From: Pedobacter ginsenosidimutans | GTDB taxonomy: Bacteria > Bacteroidota > Bacteroidia > Sphingobacteriales > Sphingobacteriaceae | Reading direction: 5' to 3' | Assembly: GCF_001442625.1 (NCBI RefSeq) | Contig: NZ_LMZQ01000016.1 | Span: 33,634-97,633, forward strand | DNA: 64,000 nucleotides | In this document: in pieces, positions 16,114 through 24,995 of the stretch | Layout of the letters: every line of letters begins with the position of its first letter | How positions within the stretch are numbered: position 1 is the stretch's first letter | Position numbers and translations under genes: made by a program | Notes under the pieces: model-generated | Databases searched by the model: none | What the model was told of the DNA's origin: nothing | The model's input: only the letters and a program-made list of their open reading frames with translations

Positions 16114-16892
16114 ATGCTTTGAGTTTTAATTTTTATAATGTTTTTATTGATTGTTCTGATATTAAGACGTGCAACCACTGGAAACGTTTCAGCGCAAATT
16201 GCAGCATTATACCAGTCTGGGAAGCTAATCGACCAACGCCAGAAATTCAGAGACAAAAAGATGGTGGTCGCTGTAAATTTTCCAGGTTTTCTTTCCTGAG
16301 AGATGGAGTGGATTTCTTTTTTACTTTACGGGTAAGTTTTGAACACTCCGAAAAGAATTAAAGATATAAAAGTCCTTGTCGACTTATGTGATAGTGATTC
16401 TTTAATAGATGTACTGTTTAATGATTTTGCCAAAAGCCTTTCTGGCTTTGCAACCGGACAAGGGTTCGACTCCCTTCGGCTCTACTGGAATCAGTATCAG
16501 AAATCATTAAAAAAACTAAAAGGCTGCAAATCATTGATTGCAAGCTTCTTTTTGGTGTTTAGTTGTTTTTTTGACCAAATAACGCATATAATTCAATAGA
16601 TGAGTCGGCGAAAGTTCGGACCCACCATTTTTTACTTCGTACTAATGACCCTGTTGAATTACCAACCTGGGTTCTGGCATAATAATGGCTCCATAAATAA
16701 GATATGAAACCGAGGCACGTTATTAGGGATATTATAATTTTTTAACCAGCTCATGTTATAAATCGGATAATGCTGGCAACAGTGGAAATTTTCTCCAGGC
16801 CAGGCAAAAAAAAGGAGGGGCTGTGTATGCCCCCATCGCATTAAATTATTATTTGGCAACAAAAAATTCCTATTATTGTTATAAGGAGAAAT
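16114..16892. other. Long intergenic region preceding the kinase cluster
   Basis: Nearly 780 bases without a convincing gene. It contains a tRNA/tmRNA 3'-end-like fragment (16453-16488), a small hairpin GGGGCTGTGTATGCCCC at 16817-16833, and a good ribosome binding site (AAGGAG at 16882-16887) for the first kinase. Short ORFs here have poor starts and cross the RNA-like fragment, so I do not call them. Confidence 0.6.
16453..16488 (+). other. tRNA or tmRNA 3'-end-like fragment (possible attachment site)
   Basis: The sequence AAGGG-TTCGACT-CCCTT is a perfect T arm, followed by CGGCTCT and A at the positions of the 3' acceptor strand and discriminator. No matching 5' half (AGAGCCG) or anticodon arm is found upstream, so it is not an intact tRNA. 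Fragments of this kind are typically left when an element integrates into the 3' end of a tRNA or tmRNA gene. It lies 405 bases before the kinase cluster. Confidence 0.55.
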
Positions 16893-18236
16893 ATGAGTAA
16901 AGTATTTACAATTACAGAAGGGTTAGAGAATTTAGGAGCGCTGCGAACGGGCGGACAGGGATCGGTATATAAAGGGAAACGCATCGGTGCAATTTACTCC
17001 GCGGTGAAATTAATCCCTACTCCAATATACACCGAAAACCGCGATGATAAAAATTACCGCAATTTTGAAAACGAGGTTGCAAAGTTGCTAAAGGTAAATG
17101 AGAATCCCAGTCCGAATGTTGTAAAAATGCTCAGTTTTGGCATAACCGAAAGCGGATCTTTCCCATTTATAGAAATGGAGTATATAGAAGGGCCTGACCT
17201 TTGTGAGCTGCTTCAACCCCCACATCAAAAGATATTTACACTAAGCGAGGTCATAAAAGTTGCGCAACACCTCGCTGCCGCCCTCGAGCATTGCCATAAA
17301 CTTGGGGTAAAACATGGCGACGTTAAGAGTAACAACGTTAAATACAATTTGCATACAGCGAACTATGTGCTGCTGGATTTTGGACTGGCTATTATGAGTG
17401 AGGAGCAGCGTAGAAGTAGTATCCGGCATGCAGGTGCGGTGGAGTTTATGGCGCCCGAACAAAATGAAGGTAAAATGCTGCTGCAAACCGATGTTTACAG
17501 TTATGGCATCATTTTATATGAATTACTCGGAGGTCAGGTTCCCTTTCCTCTGCCTGGAAATAGCGATACCGGACGTAATTCGGTAATGATCAGTCATATG
17601 GAAAGCGAAGTGCCTGACGTAGTAGGTCTGCGCAAAGCAAACTTGCCCACGGGCTGGACCGGGGAACAGAAAACCCGTGAAATGCAGGTTCCGGATTGGC
17701 TCCTAAAACTGATCGAAAAATGCCTGCAGAAAGATCCTATGCTCAGGTACAGCGATGGAATGGCCTTATATGAAGCAGTACTTAGCGGAAGCTTATCGGG
17801 CAATGTTTTACCCATAGACCATTCAGCTATGGATTCGCTCAAAGCAGAGAACGAAATGCTCCGCAAACAGGTATTGACTCTGGAAAGTACAGCGCAGGCC
17901 CCGGAAAGAAAAGGTATACTCTTGCCTCATTTTGCATTTGCTCTTATGATCATTTCAATTATTGGATTGATTGCTTTCTTGGGCTATTCGCAGTTTCGCA
18001 GCGAGCCACAGGCACAGCAAGCTATCCAACCCATAGATTCGATCCCACCGGCAGTTGATACCACAGCACAGGAAAGAAGGAGAATCGCGAATCAGCGCAA
18101 GCTGGCTGAAGCAGCAGCAGCAAAGCGGATGGTGGATAGTGCAATCAACGCGGAGATCAAAAAAGCCAGAGATAAAGCTGCCGATAGCACAGAAGACCTT
18201 AACCCTGATACTTCAGTTAGCCCTGTACAGTTTTAA
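16893..18236 (+). CDS. Hanks-type Ser/Thr protein kinase with a single C-terminal membrane helix (kinase 1)
   Basis: 447 residues. Kinase domain at about 12-300: glycine loop TGGQGSVYKG at 19-28, ATP lysine Lys39, helix-C Glu61, catalytic loop HGDVKSNN with Asp143 and Asn148, Asp162-Phe-Gly, and APE at 187-189. The usual HRD arginine is Gly142, so it is a non-RD kinase that may not need activation-loop phosphorylation. A predicted coiled coil (312-333) leads to one membrane helix (about 343-365) and a charged, Ala/Lys-rich helical tail outside. It starts the cluster with a strong ribosome binding site. It is a close paralogue of the kinase at 25789-27177: same spacing through residue 300 and mostly identical. 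Likely target: FHA partners and the SEDS-PBP protein of the same cluster (inference). Confidence 0.93.
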   Translation: MSKVFTITEGLENLGALRTGGQGSVYKGKRIGAIYSAVKLIPTPIYTENRDDKNYRNFENEVAKLLKVNENPSPNVVKMLSFGITESGSFPFIEMEYIEGPDLCELLQPPHQKIFTLSEVIKVAQHLAAALEHCHKLGVKHGDVKSNNVKYNLHTANYVLLDFGLAIMSEEQRRSSIRHAGAVEFMAPEQNEGKMLLQTDVYSYGIILYELLGGQVPFPLPGNSDTGRNSVMISHMESEVPDVVGLRKANLPTGWTGEQKTREMQVPDWLLKLIEKCLQKDPMLRYSDGMALYEAVLSGSLSGNVLPIDHSAMDSLKAENEMLRKQVLTLESTAQAPERKGILLPHFAFALMIISIIGLIAFLGYSQFRSEPQAQQAIQPIDSIPPAVDTTAQERRRIANQRKLAEAAAAKRMVDSAINAEIKKARDKAADSTEDLNPDTSVSPVQF

Positions 18237-18284
18237 TTTTTTAAAAAACAATTGCCCTTAACCGCCGCATAGGCACCCTAACTT

Positions 18285-19238
18285 ATGGAAACAAAATCAA
18301 ATTTCTGGCAGCGTATCGGTATTCAGGATTGGTTTCTGACCGATGAAAACAAAAGCAGTGACCAAAAAGCACTGCAACTCACTCCGGAAACCATTTACAG
18401 CTTTATCGTGGACAAATTTAAGGAGTCTATCAGGGAATTATCTTTTGCCGATCGTATCGTTTTTTATCATGAATTCATTATCACCTTCAACGCTGAAGAT
18501 TACCATGAATTTATAGACAATAAACAAGGAATTTTGGGCTTAATCGTACAGGAAACAGTCAAAAAATTCTATGCAATTTTAAGGGAACACCGGCAAGCCG
18601 GGAAAAATGTAGAGCCATCCGGCTCAAAATGGGTATTCCGGTTGGTATCACATCCGGATTATGCAAGGGGCGATAAGGGCTTTATCGGAAAACTGCTGCC
18701 AGACAACAATCAGAAATCGGAAAATCTACGGGTAACCTTCATTCCCCGACAAACCGGTATTGCGCAGACATTCGATATTAACAACGATATTTTAAAGGGC
18801 TTCACTTACTATAGCGAAGGCTATATGGAAATCCCATACGATGCTCAATTGGAATATGTTGATGGTAATACGGCCCCGTCTAAAGACCAGGCCGTTCTCG
18901 GTCGGCTGGAAGCCATTATACCCGACAAGCAGTTTTCCGGCAAAAAAATCGAGTTCCTGATTAAAACAGAAGATACTATCGTTTCGGGAAATGATGACGA
19001 ACGCGAAGACTCCAATATTTTCAAGATCGCCTCAGAATGGGCTAATTCACCACACCTACACATCCGCTATAACAAAACAGACGGCAATTTCTATTTAGCT
19101 TCTTTCGGCGAGCTTACTACTTTGAACGAGGTTTTGGTACAACGCAGCGAAATTAATTCACCGCAATGGGTTTCTTTGCCACTGAACTCCAGGATGTTGC
19201 TCAACGGTATAATTGGTATAAACCTATTTAAATCCTAA
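18285..19238 (+). CDS. FHA-like protein with unrecognised N-terminal domain
   Basis: 317 residues, soluble. The C-terminal part (about 205-315) has the pattern of a diverged forkhead-associated domain: HLHIRYNKTDGNFYLASFGE, then VSLPLNSRMLLNGIIGINLF, but the phosphothreonine-binding Arg and the Ser-Arg-x-His motif are not clear, so peptide binding may be lost or altered. The N-terminal part (about 33-130; ADRIVFYHEFIITFNAEDYHEF onwards) recalls in layout the DUF3662 domain preceding the FHA domain in actinobacterial FhaA; this is a suggestion from pattern only. It lies 48 bases after kinase 1 and three bases before the next small gene, clearly in the same operon. Confidence 0.75.
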   Translation: METKSNFWQRIGIQDWFLTDENKSSDQKALQLTPETIYSFIVDKFKESIRELSFADRIVFYHEFIITFNAEDYHEFIDNKQGILGLIVQETVKKFYAILREHRQAGKNVEPSGSKWVFRLVSHPDYARGDKGFIGKLLPDNNQKSENLRVTFIPRQTGIAQTFDINNDILKGFTYYSEGYMEIPYDAQLEYVDGNTAPSKDQAVLGRLEAIIPDKQFSGKKIEFLIKTEDTIVSGNDDEREDSNIFKIASEWANSPHLHIRYNKTDGNFYLASFGELTTLNEVLVQRSEINSPQWVSLPLNSRMLLNGIIGINLFKS

Positions 19239-19241
19239 CTT

Positions 19242-19340
19242 ATGTCGCAACTGCTATCAATTTTATTGTTATCACTTGTTGTTGCGCTGATGATCGTTCA
19301 TTTTAAAGACATTAAAAATTCCCGTAATAAAAATGGATAA
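19242..19340 (+). CDS. 32-residue single-pass membrane peptide
   Basis: ATG at 19242, three bases after the preceding stop, ending at 19340 with an eight-base overlap into the PP2C gene (ATGGATAA). The product starts MSQLLSILLLSLVVALMIVH and ends in a basic tail (FKDIKNSRNKNG), so it is one membrane helix with a positively charged inside end. Exact fit between neighbours and overlap with the next start argue that it is translated. It may be a small subunit of the membrane complex or serve translational coupling. Confidence 0.6.
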   Translation: MSQLLSILLLSLVVALMIVHFKDIKNSRNKNG

Positions 19341-20778
19341 ACACTTTTTAGGCCTCACAGACACCGGCAAATCCAGAGACAACAACGAGGACAGCTTTAT
19401 TGTCAAGTCCCTCATCAACGATCAGTTGATTTTGGCAGCTGTAATAGATGGCGTGGGTGGCTATCATGGCGGTGAAGTAGCAGCAGGTATTGCAACCGAG
19501 CAGATTTCGATGCAATTCTCAGATCGTCCGGCCGATCCAATCTCGGAGATGATCATGGCATTCAGGAATACAAATGAAATGATCATTGCCAAAAAGCAAA
19601 AAGAAACAGACCTCTCTGAAATGGCCTGCGTAGCCACTATGGTAATTGCGGATATCGAGCATAATCAATTTTATTATGCGCATGTTGGCGATACCAGATT
19701 ATACCTGCTACGGGACGGATCGCTGATCAAAATCTCTAAAGACCATTCATTTGTGGGCTTTCTGGAAGATTCGGGAAGATTGGATGAGGCCGCTGCGATG
19801 CAGCATCCAAAACGTAATGAAATTAATAAGGCGATTGGTTTCAGTGATCAGATTGCTACAGATGAGAGCTATATTGAAACCGGTCAATCTCCTTTCCTGC
19901 CAGGCGATCTGCTCTTATTATGCAGTGATGGGCTAACCGATATGGTAAACAGGCAGGATATTACCACCCTGCTTCTACAAGGAGATACACTTGCTAAAAA
20001 AGCAGGCAATCTCATCGCGCTTGCCAATGAAAACGGCGGGCGTGACAACATCACCGTTGTGCTGCTGCAGAACAACAAGGAGCCTCAAAAGGTAATGCCA
20101 ACCAGGCCAGACTTTATACAACAGCCCCAGGCAGCCGCAGGGACAGAAAATAATGAGGCGATACGGATGCCTGAAAATCCAGCACCGGAAACTCATGCAG
20201 CGCCCAAAAGAAATTACCGGTTCACCGCGCTGGTTATTTTATGCCTCATCCTGCTTGGCACTACCATATTTATGCACCTGCAGCACCAGCACGAAGTAGC
20301 CCCTGTTTCAACACTAAATCCATCGCCAAAACAAAAAGTGAGAAACAGTCAGGAGCGGTTGCTACAAGATGCATTTGACCATGCCCTGGGGGACACGCTG
20401 GTACTATCCGACTCGATTTTTAAAAGTCCGGTACTAATCAGCGATACTTTACGCCTGCGGAAAGATACCCTGTATGTTATCGCAAAGGGCATTGTGCTGC
20501 AAGCGGATAGCGGATACAAAGGTACAGCTATAACGATGCTGTCTCAATCCAGGCTATTGAAGCTGGACAGTTTGCAGTTTAAAGGCTTCGCTACTGCTAT
20601 CGCCATTTCAGACCAGGCACTGTTACTCAAAAATGTCACTTTTACCAATTGCTTAATCCCTGTACAGAATAGTATCCATTTCCCTGACCGGAAACCGGTA
20701 AATGCAGAACTGATGAAGATTGGTACACTAAAAGGTAACACCCCTAAAACCGCAGATTCAAAAAATGGAGCAGAATAA
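19333..20778 (+). CDS. PP2C-family Ser/Thr phosphatase with membrane anchor and extracytoplasmic domain
   Basis: 481 residues. The PP2C domain fills about 1-250 with the metal-site motifs: RDNNEDSF (Asp20), DGVGG (Asp39), AHVGDTRLYLLRDG, SDGLTD (Asp199) and GGRDNITVVLL (Asp238). A Pro/Ala-rich linker, one membrane helix (about 296-315) and a C-terminal domain of about 150 residues follow. That domain has repeating short strands (LRLRKDTLYVIAKGIVLQ, then SRLLKLDSLQFKGFATAIAI), suggesting a small right-handed beta-helix outside the membrane. It should reverse the action of the neighbouring kinases. It overlaps the next gene by 14 bases. Confidence 0.92.
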   Translation: MDKHFLGLTDTGKSRDNNEDSFIVKSLINDQLILAAVIDGVGGYHGGEVAAGIATEQISMQFSDRPADPISEMIMAFRNTNEMIIAKKQKETDLSEMACVATMVIADIEHNQFYYAHVGDTRLYLLRDGSLIKISKDHSFVGFLEDSGRLDEAAAMQHPKRNEINKAIGFSDQIATDESYIETGQSPFLPGDLLLLCSDGLTDMVNRQDITTLLLQGDTLAKKAGNLIALANENGGRDNITVVLLQNNKEPQKVMPTRPDFIQQPQAAAGTENNEAIRMPENPAPETHAAPKRNYRFTALVILCLILLGTTIFMHLQHQHEVAPVSTLNPSPKQKVRNSQERLLQDAFDHALGDTLVLSDSIFKSPVLISDTLRLRKDTLYVIAKGIVLQADSGYKGTAITMLSQSRLLKLDSLQFKGFATAIAISDQALLLKNVTFTNCLIPVQNSIHFPDRKPVNAELMKIGTLKGNTPKTADSKNGAE

Positions 20779-23700
20779 AGGAACTGTCAAAGTGAGCCGG
20801 ACTCAGGAACGGATCTTCATATTAGCAACCGCAACTGTTCTCGCGCTCTTCTTCTACCAATTATACGCGATCATTCAGCCCAGATTTGCAGAAGTTGCAC
20901 CACGCTTAAAAGCTGGTACGATGGTTAACCTGAATGCCGAAAAACCTGCCGAACATATCCGTAACCTACTTAAAAAAGGTTACTATTTTGAAGATCAGCG
21001 AGACATTGATCTGATCGAAAAAACCATTGCATCTGCAACGCCAAATGCCGAGCAACTCGACAACATTGGCGAAGTGAACAAACGCAGGTACTTTTTACCT
21101 GCAGATGAGGCTTTTGAAAAAGGGGGTAAATCATTTAAAGCAAGGGTGCTGGCATCCCGTGCATTGCTTGGTTATACCGGTGATGATTCGCTTAGATTCG
21201 ACCAGGAGCAAAATAAACCCCGCACGTACCCCTCCAATGTAAACCTCGCCATAGGTGAGCATGATATCAGTGGGAAAATTATAGAAAATAAAAAAGCTGC
21301 GCCAGGTGTTTTGGTACGTTTGGAAATGATCTTGCCACAGGACAGTATTTACAATGATGAGCCGACAGAAACCATCAAAAATATAACTGAAAAAGCAAAT
21401 GGCATCACAAAGGTTTATACTTTGGATACTGCCAATAAACGAAAATTAATACAGCTTACCGCCTATGCCCGTACTGGTGCTACCGGGGAATTTACTTTTG
21501 CCAACTTGCCCGGCAACCAGGCATTCAAAATATTGCCTTTAAAACCAGGTTTTCAGTTTGGCGCCTCAAAGGGCGTACAAAATCTTGATGAAAATACCAC
21601 CTTCACATTTGAACAGCGTCCACATACGATAAAGCTTTTCTCTACCAGGGACTTTAATATCCTCAAAAAGGAAAAATCACTGATCATCAGAACACCCGAA
21701 GAATTCAACAAGTGGTTTCTAATCATCTGCGGAAGCCTGATCGGTGGATTTTTACTTGTCCACTTCATTCTGTCATGGAAATTCAGCACTGCCGATCAGG
21801 TCATATTGCCCGTAGTGATGATGCTTACTGGCATATCATTCCTTATGCTGCTGAGTTTGCAGGATCCACTGCGCGACCGTTTTTTAGCTAAAGATTCCCT
21901 CTTATACCTGCTCATGGGTTTCGGGGGTATCTTATTGATAATGTGCATTAAACTGCGCCGCTTCAATACCGATACCTGGGTTTATCGCCTGCTCTTATTT
22001 AAGAACATCCGATCAGCTGCAAACGGCTGGCCCTGGGCCCTGGCCGCCATTGGATTGCTGGCACTCACGATCTTATTCGGAACCGGACCAGAAGGAAGTG
22101 GTGTAAAGGTAAACTTGTTCGGATTTCAGCCCAGTGAAGTGGTAAAGTATCTGATCATTTTTTTTCTCGCAGGATTTTTTGCCGTAAACGAGAAACTGAT
22201 CAGTGAATATATGAGCTGGAAAAAACGATGGTCATTTTTCTCCTTTGCCCTATTGGCGATACTGTTAACCCTCATGTTATTTCTGATATTGGGAGACCTT
22301 GGTCCGGCGATGGTGGTTTGTTTCACCTTTATTATACTGTTTTCATTCTCCCGGGGCGATTTTATGTTCATGGCAGGCGCTATCGTGTTGTACGTATTGG
22401 CCTCATGGATTTTTGAAAACGTATGGATATCCACCGCGATTACTTTGCTTTTGGTCGGTACGCTGATGTTTTTCGGGCGCAGACAGCTCAGTGAGTCCGC
22501 CATCATGGTGCTGGTGATCATATCGGCTTTTTTAACGATTGATCAGATTCCATATCTGGACCGCGTTTTCCCTGGGCCGGTGCAACGCCTGGGAGATCGC
22601 AAAGCAATCTGGCAGGATGCATGGAACAATGAGGTTTATGGCGGCGACCAGGTGGCCAACGGTTTGTGGGCCATGTCTACAGGTGGCGCAACCGGCCAGG
22701 GCGTGGGGCAGGGCTTTGCCAAAACCATTCCTGAAGCACATACCGATATGATCCTACCTTCGATAGGTGAAGAATTTGGATTAACGGGCATATTGTGCAT
22801 CTTCCTGCTGTTCTTGTTGTACCTTCACCGATCCATTATTATCGGGAGGAGGACCGGATCACCATTTCTCTTTTATTTAAGTGCAGGGGTCGGCGTATCC
22901 ACCTTTGTACAGTTTCTGCTCATAGCGGGTGGTTCTACCGGAGCGCTACCGCTATCGGGGGTATCCCTGCCCTTTCAAAGTTATGGGGGATCATCACTTG
23001 TACTCAATTTTTTAGCCGCCGGATTTTTGATGTCGGTATCTGCTGTCCGGGGCAGCGAAGTACAGATGCAGTACATCGCCAAGGCGCAGGACAAAAACCT
23101 TGTGCCGGCATTGATTGCTGCCTGTTTGGGCATCCTGCTATTGGGTGCTAATGTAGCGGGCTATGTGCTAAACAACCGGAAATGGGTGGTACAGCCGGCC
23201 TTGGTAGCCGACCGTAGCGGCGCGAGAATGTTCAGTTACAATCCCCGTATCGCAATATTGATGAGCCGTTTAAAAGCCGGAACCATACACGACCGCAAGG
23301 GCATTTTAATGGCAACCAGTAACGTTGACAGTGTGAGGGCGCAACACTTCAAACTTATTGGCGCAGGTATTCCGAATTACAATCTCGATTCTGCAGTACA
23401 TCAGCGTTTAGACCGGTATTATCCTTTCGAAGAACAACTGTTTTTTTGGACAGGCGATGCAAATTCAGGTATATTTAACGGAAGTATTAATGGCTATTTT
23501 GCCGATTATGAACACGCGGCCGAACTTCGCGGCTTTAAACTGCCTGTAAAGAGCTTTACAGTACTTGCAAAGAGATACAGTGAAAACCGTTTCCTGGCAC
23601 GGGGAGTTAAGGAAATGACGGTCGTGAAAAAAGATTACGGCGCTCTTTCTCCGCTGCTCCTTGCCGGAATCAGCAGCAAAGAGGTGGAAGATTTTAAAAA

Positions 23701-24868
23701 TAAAAACCGCGATGTACAGTTAACAATGGATGCCGGCCTGCAGACCAAGATCCAAAAGTCAATTGCCCGCGACACTTCATTATCGGATAACCGTGTTTCT
23801 GTAGTGATCATGGAAGCAAGTTCTGGTGATGTGCTTACTTCAGCCGTATATCCGCTGCCACCCATACATGATTGGGAACGGTTAACCATGACCAATGCAG
23901 AACAGAACCAGCTTTCGGGGTGGACAACGACCGCTGACCTTGGCTTTACCAATTTCACACAGCCAGGCTCAACCGCTAAGCTGATTACCGCCATGGCATC
24001 CTTCAATAAACTGGGCATGGCCGCTGCCGAAAAAAAATACCAGGTGGCCTCATGGGAGCGTATCCGTACAAAAGGTATTGAGCCGGATGAAACGGGATGG
24101 ATTGATCTGGAACGGGCGGTGGTGAAATCCAACAACGTCTATTTCATCAAACTTGCAAACCAGGAGCAGCTGCAGGAAAACATGGGCGAGCTGTACTTAA
24201 AAACAGGCATGTTCCTGCATGGGGCAGGAGGGTATTATTACAATAAGCCCAGCGAAAACGCAGCACAGGAAGAAAAATGGAAACAGCTTTGGCGTAGGAC
24301 CGAATTCAACACCAAACCAAAGTATGATCCCAACAATATCCGAAAGACCAGGGCAAAGGGAATTTCCGGGATGTCTTGGGGGCAGGGAGCACTTATTGCA
24401 ACCCCGGCGGCAGTAGCAAGAATGGCTGCGGGTATTGCAAATAATGGAAACATGATTGCAAACAGGTTTGTACTTAAAGTGAGCGATCAGCCTCAGGCGA
24501 TAAAAACTGGTACGAAATTGGTAAACAATCCGACATACGCCAGGCTGATGCAGGAGTATATGATCAAACAGAGCAGTCCAAAAGTGCAAACGCTTGGACT
24601 GGCCGTTGCTGGTAAAACCGGTACACCGGAGCGGATCTGGAAGAAACAGCAGATTAATGATGGCTGGTATGTGTTTTTTGCACCTACTGCAACTGGCAAT
24701 GGCCATATTGTAGTCTGCATACGCATTGAGGCCACCAAAGGATCATCGGATGCTGTACGATTGGCCGGCAGGCATGTAATCCCGTTCTTAAAAGAAGGTG
24801 GCTATATTAAAAGCATTGTTCCTTCGGCCAAAACTGATGACAATACAGCTGTACCGGAATTTAATTGA
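20765..24868 (+). CDS. Fusion of SEDS glycosyltransferase (RodA/FtsW type) and class-B penicillin-binding transpeptidase
   Basis: 1367 residues. Order: one N-terminal membrane helix (about 18-36); an extracytoplasmic region to about 310 that includes a carboxypeptidase-regulatory-like beta sandwich (about 165-290); a SEDS polymerase with about ten helices (about 318-820) with QPSEVVKYLIIFFLA, GDLGPA, GGATGQGVGQG, EAHTDMILPSIGEEFG containing the essential Asp661, and SYGGSS near 739; a further helix; then a class-B PBP from about 830 (GTIHDRKGILMA). The transpeptidase has all three motifs: Ser1069-Thr-Ala-Lys, Ser1122-Asn-Asn and Lys1284-Thr-Gly. One chain would thus polymerise glycan and crosslink it. 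Normally these are two proteins. Overlap with the phosphatase gene indicates tight co-expression. Local G+C is visibly high (38 of 60 bases in 22561-22620). Confidence 0.93.
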   Translation: MEQNKGTVKVSRTQERIFILATATVLALFFYQLYAIIQPRFAEVAPRLKAGTMVNLNAEKPAEHIRNLLKKGYYFEDQRDIDLIEKTIASATPNAEQLDNIGEVNKRRYFLPADEAFEKGGKSFKARVLASRALLGYTGDDSLRFDQEQNKPRTYPSNVNLAIGEHDISGKIIENKKAAPGVLVRLEMILPQDSIYNDEPTETIKNITEKANGITKVYTLDTANKRKLIQLTAYARTGATGEFTFANLPGNQAFKILPLKPGFQFGASKGVQNLDENTTFTFEQRPHTIKLFSTRDFNILKKEKSLIIRTPEEFNKWFLIICGSLIGGFLLVHFILSWKFSTADQVILPVVMMLTGISFLMLLSLQDPLRDRFLAKDSLLYLLMGFGGILLIMCIKLRRFNTDTWVYRLLLFKNIRSAANGWPWALAAIGLLALTILFGTGPEGSGVKVNLFGFQPSEVVKYLIIFFLAGFFAVNEKLISEYMSWKKRWSFFSFALLAILLTLMLFLILGDLGPAMVVCFTFIILFSFSRGDFMFMAGAIVLYVLASWIFENVWISTAITLLLVGTLMFFGRRQLSESAIMVLVIISAFLTIDQIPYLDRVFPGPVQRLGDRKAIWQDAWNNEVYGGDQVANGLWAMSTGGATGQGVGQGFAKTIPEAHTDMILPSIGEEFGLTGILCIFLLFLLYLHRSIIIGRRTGSPFLFYLSAGVGVSTFVQFLLIAGGSTGALPLSGVSLPFQSYGGSSLVLNFLAAGFLMSVSAVRGSEVQMQYIAKAQDKNLVPALIAACLGILLLGANVAGYVLNNRKWVVQPALVADRSGARMFSYNPRIAILMSRLKAGTIHDRKGILMATSNVDSVRAQHFKLIGAGIPNYNLDSAVHQRLDRYYPFEEQLFFWTGDANSGIFNGSINGYFADYEHAAELRGFKLPVKSFTVLAKRYSENRFLARGVKEMTVVKKDYGALSPLLLAGISSKEVEDFKNKNRDVQLTMDAGLQTKIQKSIARDTSLSDNRVSVVIMEASSGDVLTSAVYPLPPIHDWERLTMTNAEQNQLSGWTTTADLGFTNFTQPGSTAKLITAMASFNKLGMAAAEKKYQVASWERIRTKGIEPDETGWIDLERAVVKSNNVYFIKLANQEQLQENMGELYLKTGMFLHGAGGYYYNKPSENAAQEEKWKQLWRRTEFNTKPKYDPNNIRKTRAKGISGMSWGQGALIATPAAVARMAAGIANNGNMIANRFVLKVSDQPQAIKTGTKLVNNPTYARLMQEYMIKQSSPKVQTLGLAVAGKTGTPERIWKKQQINDGWYVFFAPTATGNGHIVVCIRIEATKGSSDAVRLAGRHVIPFLKEGGYIKSIVPSAKTDDNTAVPEFN

Positions 24869-24995
24869 AGAGATGAAACATTTTAGCTCAAACCATCAAT
24901 CCCTAGTTTGTGTAGCTTCACCACAATTGGGAACAGCGCAGATGTTTAATTCGATATTTTTAATAACACAGTAGCAAGCACTAACAAACATACAG

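Noticed and set aside
16339..16599. An 86-codon ORF before the kinase cluster
   Set aside because: GTG/TTG-type start, crosses the tRNA-like fragment, and the protein has no recognisable character.
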